Shown here one piece after another: positions 40,448 through 42,887 of a stretch of 42,887 nucleotides of DNA (its first letter is position 1; each line of letters begins with the position of its first letter). The stretch comes from Desulforadius tongensis (lineage in GTDB: Bacteria > Bacillota > Desulfotomaculia > Desulfotomaculales > Desulfohalotomaculaceae). Position numbers and translations under genes: made by a program. The notes below the pieces were generated by a model that saw only the letters and a list, made by a program, of their open reading frames with translations, was not told where the DNA came from and did no database searches. The stretch covers positions 1-42,887 of the forward strand of contig NZ_JAFBCW010000023.1 of the NCBI RefSeq assembly GCF_016907915.1, given 5' to 3'.

Positions 40448-41272
40448 ATGCGGGGAATTAAGTATTTATGGCTGGTGGTGCTGGCACTGGGTTTGGCACT
40501 GTTAGCAGCGGGCTGCGGCGAAAAGCAGGCAGACAAGCCTAACCAGCAGGCTGCAAAAACCACTTGGGAGCAGATTCAGGAAAAAGGGGTTTTGGTGGCC
40601 GGCTTGGATGATACCTTTGCGCCCATGGGTTTTCGTGATGAAAATACTAATGAATTAATTGGTTTTGACATCGATATGGGGGCAGAGCTGGCAAAGCGCC
40701 TGGGAGTGGAAATAAAGTGGCAGCCCACCGAGTGGAAGGGCGTTATGGGGTCATTAAATTCCAAGAAGTTTGATGTTATCATTTCCGGTATGAGTGTTAC
40801 CGACGAGCGGAAAAAGGTTATTGACTTTTCCAGAAATTATGTTAATGCCGGTATCGGTGTGGTTGTTAAAAAAGATAACAACGATATCGCTTCTGCCCAA
40901 GACCTGAAAGGTAAAAAGATTGCCACTCAAACCGGCAGTTCCGGTGCCATTGCTTGTAAAGATCAGGGCTTGGAAAATGTCACCTTATATGACCAGTATC
41001 CACAGGCCTTTAACGATCTGGCCATCGGCCGCGTTGACGCTGTGGTAGTGGACGTAACCACTGCTGCTCACTATATAAGCAAAAAACCGGATACTTACAA
41101 ACTGCTTGACTTCCGTCTTACAGATGAACCTTACGCCATCGGTATTCGGAAAGAAGATAAAGACTTGAAAGAAGCCATTGATAAAGCTTTAACCGAAATG
41201 ATGCAGGATGGCACCCTCTCCGCCATTTCACAAAAATGGTTCGGTGACGATGTTACTCCTAAGGCTGAATAA
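40448..41272 (+). CDS. polar amino acid ABC transporter, binding lipoprotein
   Basis: 274 aa. Signal peptide with lipobox (LALGLALLAAGC, lipidated Cys) followed by a type-3 solute-binding domain: FAPMGFRDENTNELIGFDID, the central GKKIATQTGSSGAIA and YAIGIRKEDKDLKEAIDKAL. The DxD/R pattern of amino-acid-binding members is present (ISGMSVTDERKKVIDFSRNY). Binds a polar amino acid such as glutamine, arginine or cystine. ATG at 40448 is preferred because an AGGAGG/AGGG site lies just upstream. Confidence 0.9.
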   Translation: MRGIKYLWLVVLALGLALLAAGCGEKQADKPNQQAAKTTWEQIQEKGVLVAGLDDTFAPMGFRDENTNELIGFDIDMGAELAKRLGVEIKWQPTEWKGVMGSLNSKKFDVIISGMSVTDERKKVIDFSRNYVNAGIGVVVKKDNNDIASAQDLKGKKIATQTGSSGAIACKDQGLENVTLYDQYPQAFNDLAIGRVDAVVVDVTTAAHYISKKPDTYKLLDFRLTDEPYAIGIRKEDKDLKEAIDKALTEMMQDGTLSAISQKWFGDDVTPKAE

Positions 41273-41309
41273 AAAAGCAAATAAACTGTAATTAAACGGA
41301 GTGTTTATA

Positions 41310-41984
41310 ATGCAATTTGGTTCAGTTGATGTAGAATTTTTACTAAAAATTTTACCAGTACTGCTTAAAGGGGCAGTAATGACCGTTGAACTAACTGTTT
41401 TAGCAATTTTCTTCGGGACTATTATTGGGCTGTTTGTAGCGTTAATGAAAATTTCACGCTTTAAACCGCTGGCAGTTATCGGGGGGATTTACACCTGGGT
41501 TATCCGGGGAATCCCCCTTCTTGTGCAGTTGTACATCCTTTATTACGGCCTGGCCCAGGCGGGTATAGTGGAGTTAAAACCGTTTACTGCCGCCGTTATG
41601 GGCCTGAGTATCTGTGGCGGAGCCTACATTGCTGAAATTATCAGGGCAGGTATCCAATCCATTGACAAAGGCCAAATGGAGGCCGCCCTTTCCCTGGGCA
41701 TGTCATACACCCAGGCCATGCGGCGGATAATACTGCCCCAGGCTTACCGCAGGCTGCTGCCGCCAATGGGTAATGAGTTTATCACTTTAATGAAAGACAC
41801 CTCTCTGGTTTCGGTTATCACCATGGTAGAATTAATGCGCAGCGGCGTACTGCTGGACAGCACCCATTTCCGTTCCATGGAAATTTACCTCACAGTGGCA
41901 GCAATATATTTATTACTAACCACTGTTTTTGTATATCTTATCAGCCGGTTGGAAAAGCGCCTGGCTATATCCGACGGTGAATAA
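41310..41984 (+). CDS. polar amino acid ABC transporter, permease
   Basis: 224 aa, five to six helices. The His/Glu/Gln/Arg family signature GAVMTVELTVLAIFFGTIIG is at the start. GIPLLVQLYILYYGL and the EAA loop EAALSLGMSYTQAMRRIILP contact the ATPase. CGGAG 8 nt before ATG 41310. Its partners are the binding protein at 40448 and the ATPase at 42002. Confidence 0.93.
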   Translation: MQFGSVDVEFLLKILPVLLKGAVMTVELTVLAIFFGTIIGLFVALMKISRFKPLAVIGGIYTWVIRGIPLLVQLYILYYGLAQAGIVELKPFTAAVMGLSICGGAYIAEIIRAGIQSIDKGQMEAALSLGMSYTQAMRRIILPQAYRRLLPPMGNEFITLMKDTSLVSVITMVELMRSGVLLDSTHFRSMEIYLTVAAIYLLLTTVFVYLISRLEKRLAISDGE

Positions 41985-42001
41985 CGGAAGGTGAATAGGT
42001 G

Positions 42002-42757
42002 ATGATTGTAGCAAAAAATATCTACAAGAGTTTTGGTAAATTACAGGTATTAAAGGATGTCAGTCTCACCGTTAAACAGGGGGAAGTGGTGGTAATTATC
42101 GGCCCCAGCGGTTCCGGCAAGAGCACTTTCCTGCGCTGTCTTAACTACCTGGAAACCATTGACAAAGGATATATTACGGTGGATGGTCAACCGGTGGGAA
42201 AAAGGAAGTTGGAAAACGGCAAACTGGTGGACGACAGCAGGAAAAATATTTACCGACTGCGCAGTCAAATTGGCATGGTATTCCAACGTTTTAACCTGTT
42301 TCCTCATCAAACAGCACTGCAAAACGTAATGGAAGGGCCTATAACGGTATATAAAACCCCGGTGGCCGAAGCACGGGAAAGGGCCAAAGAACTGCTGGCT
42401 AAAGTGGGATTAGCCGATAAAGCGAATACCTACCCCGCACAGCTTTCCGGCGGCCAGCAGCAGCGGGTGGCCATTGCCAGGGCACTGGCCATGCAGCCTA
42501 AAGTAATGCTGTTTGATGAACCCACCAGCGCCCTGGATCCGGAACTGGTGGGTGAAGTGCTGGCGGTAATTAAAGACTTAGCCCGGGATGGTATGACCAT
42601 GGTGGTGGTTACCCACGAGATGGGCTTCGCCCGGGAAGTGGCAGACAGGGTTATCTTTATGGACGACGGGAGAATATTAGAAGAAGCCAGCCCGGAAACA
42701 ATTTTTACCAATCCAAAGCACCCCAGAACCAGGGAATTTTTGAGCAAGATATTATAA
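42002..42757 (+). CDS. polar amino acid ABC transporter, ATPase
   Basis: 251 aa. Walker [11 protein letters not shown]-loop [13 protein letters not shown], signature [15 protein letters not shown], Walker [15 protein letters not shown] and switch [20 protein letters not shown]. GlnQ/HisP type. It follows the permease by 17 nt; a GTG at 41999 is an alternative start directly before the ATG. Confidence 0.94.
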   Translation: MIVAKNIYKSFGKLQVLKDVSLTVKQGEVVVIIGPSGSGKSTFLRCLNYLETIDKGYITVDGQPVGKRKLENGKLVDDSRKNIYRLRSQIGMVFQRFNLFPHQTALQNVMEGPITVYKTPVAEARERAKELLAKVGLADKANTYPAQLSGGQQQRVAIARALAMQPKVMLFDEPTSALDPELVGEVLAVIKDLARDGMTMVVVTHEMGFAREVADRVIFMDDGRILEEASPETIFTNPKHPRTREFLSKIL

Positions 42758-42788
42758 AAGCCTTGAATGCAGTGCATTCAAGGCTTTT
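42757..42788 (+). terminator. terminator of the amino-acid ABC operon
   Basis: Stem AAAGCCTTGAATGCA with TGCATTCAAGGCTTT, overlapping the stop codon, followed by TTTTGTTG. Confidence 0.88.
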
Positions 42789-42793
42789 GTTGT

Positions 42794-42887
42794 GTGTGCC
42801 CGGCATGGGCAATGTCTATAGGGTGAAAGTCCCGAACGTTGAAGGTAGCAGTAAACGTTAGCTTAAGGCAAGGGTGTCCGCGGCGAC
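42794..42887 (+). mobile_element. 5' end of a bacterial group II intron
   Basis: The sequence from GTGTGCCCGGCATGGG onward begins with the GUGYG boundary motif and continues with GGGTGAAAGTCCCGAAC and the GGTAGCAGTAAACGTTAGC, AAGGGTGTCCGCGG blocks of domain I. It runs off the right edge, so its reverse transcriptase gene and 3' end are not seen. It starts 6 nt after the T tract of an intrinsic terminator, the site preferred by class C introns. Confidence 0.75.

Overview
The window looks like a chromosomal segment of an endospore-forming anaerobic Firmicute of the Desulfotomaculum/Peptococcaceae type. This is inferred from gene content; no rRNA or other species marker is present. Supporting genes are a DsrMK/HdrD-like quinone-linked iron-sulfur complex (8643-11197), SteA, a CgeB-type glycosyltransferase, a YmaF-like protein, two YjcZ-type spore micropeptides and a low-GC codon style with Shine-Dalgarno starts. 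Both window ends touch mobile DNA: a truncated TnpB-type gene at the left edge and the 5' end of a group II intron at the right edge.

Layout. 1-1374: TnpB-like gene running off the window. 1509-5659: SteA, a short globin-coupled sensor and a dCache chemoreceptor. 5943-8586: an Ig-like membrane-anchored protein and a DUF4365 protein. 8643-11197: DsrMK-like operon with its own strong promoter. 11494-13750: trmR with an upstream micro-ORF, a small zinc-ribbon gene, a small hypothetical gene, a 142-bp palindromic-ended repeat and a HAD phosphatase. 13800-19741: two flavoproteins, a tiny membrane protein with a near-consensus promoter, an ACR3/BASS transporter and small hypothetical genes. 19771-26463: a tight seven-gene minus-strand run (Gfo/Idh/MocA dehydrogenase, GNAT/FemAB-like transferase, CgeB glycosyltransferase, LpxC-like deacetylase, DegT aminotransferase, WbqC-like protein, ATP-grasp ligase). 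Divergent from it is a novel repeat protein with a C-terminal membrane anchor (26637). 27426: dicarboxylate symporter. 28861-32534: a TPP-riboswitch operon (thiN, thiamine-binding MTH1187 protein, ThiXYZ-type transporter). 32612-33298: YmaF-like and YjcZ-like spore proteins. 33395-36446: cyclase, MATE exporter, DUF6544-type protein. 36484-38326: a frameshifted remnant, murI and a TatD-like hydrolase. 38393-40255: FtsA-like ATPase with a long beta-grasp-like tail. 40448-42757: polar amino-acid ABC transporter, followed by its terminator and the intron.

How the genes work together. The thi operon salvages a pyrimidine precursor and makes TPP, under transcriptional attenuation by TPP itself. The DsrMK-like pair would pass electrons between menaquinone and a cytoplasmic thiol/disulfide or sulfite-reduction partner. 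The 19771-26463 run reads as a pathway that oxidises, aminates, acylates or deacylates a nucleotide sugar and transfers it. Because CgeB is a spore-surface glycosyltransferase family, the likely product is a spore-coat or surface glycan carrying an amino sugar. The complete set of LpxC catalytic residues in what is probably a single-membrane organism makes this run the best candidate for an undescribed system here.
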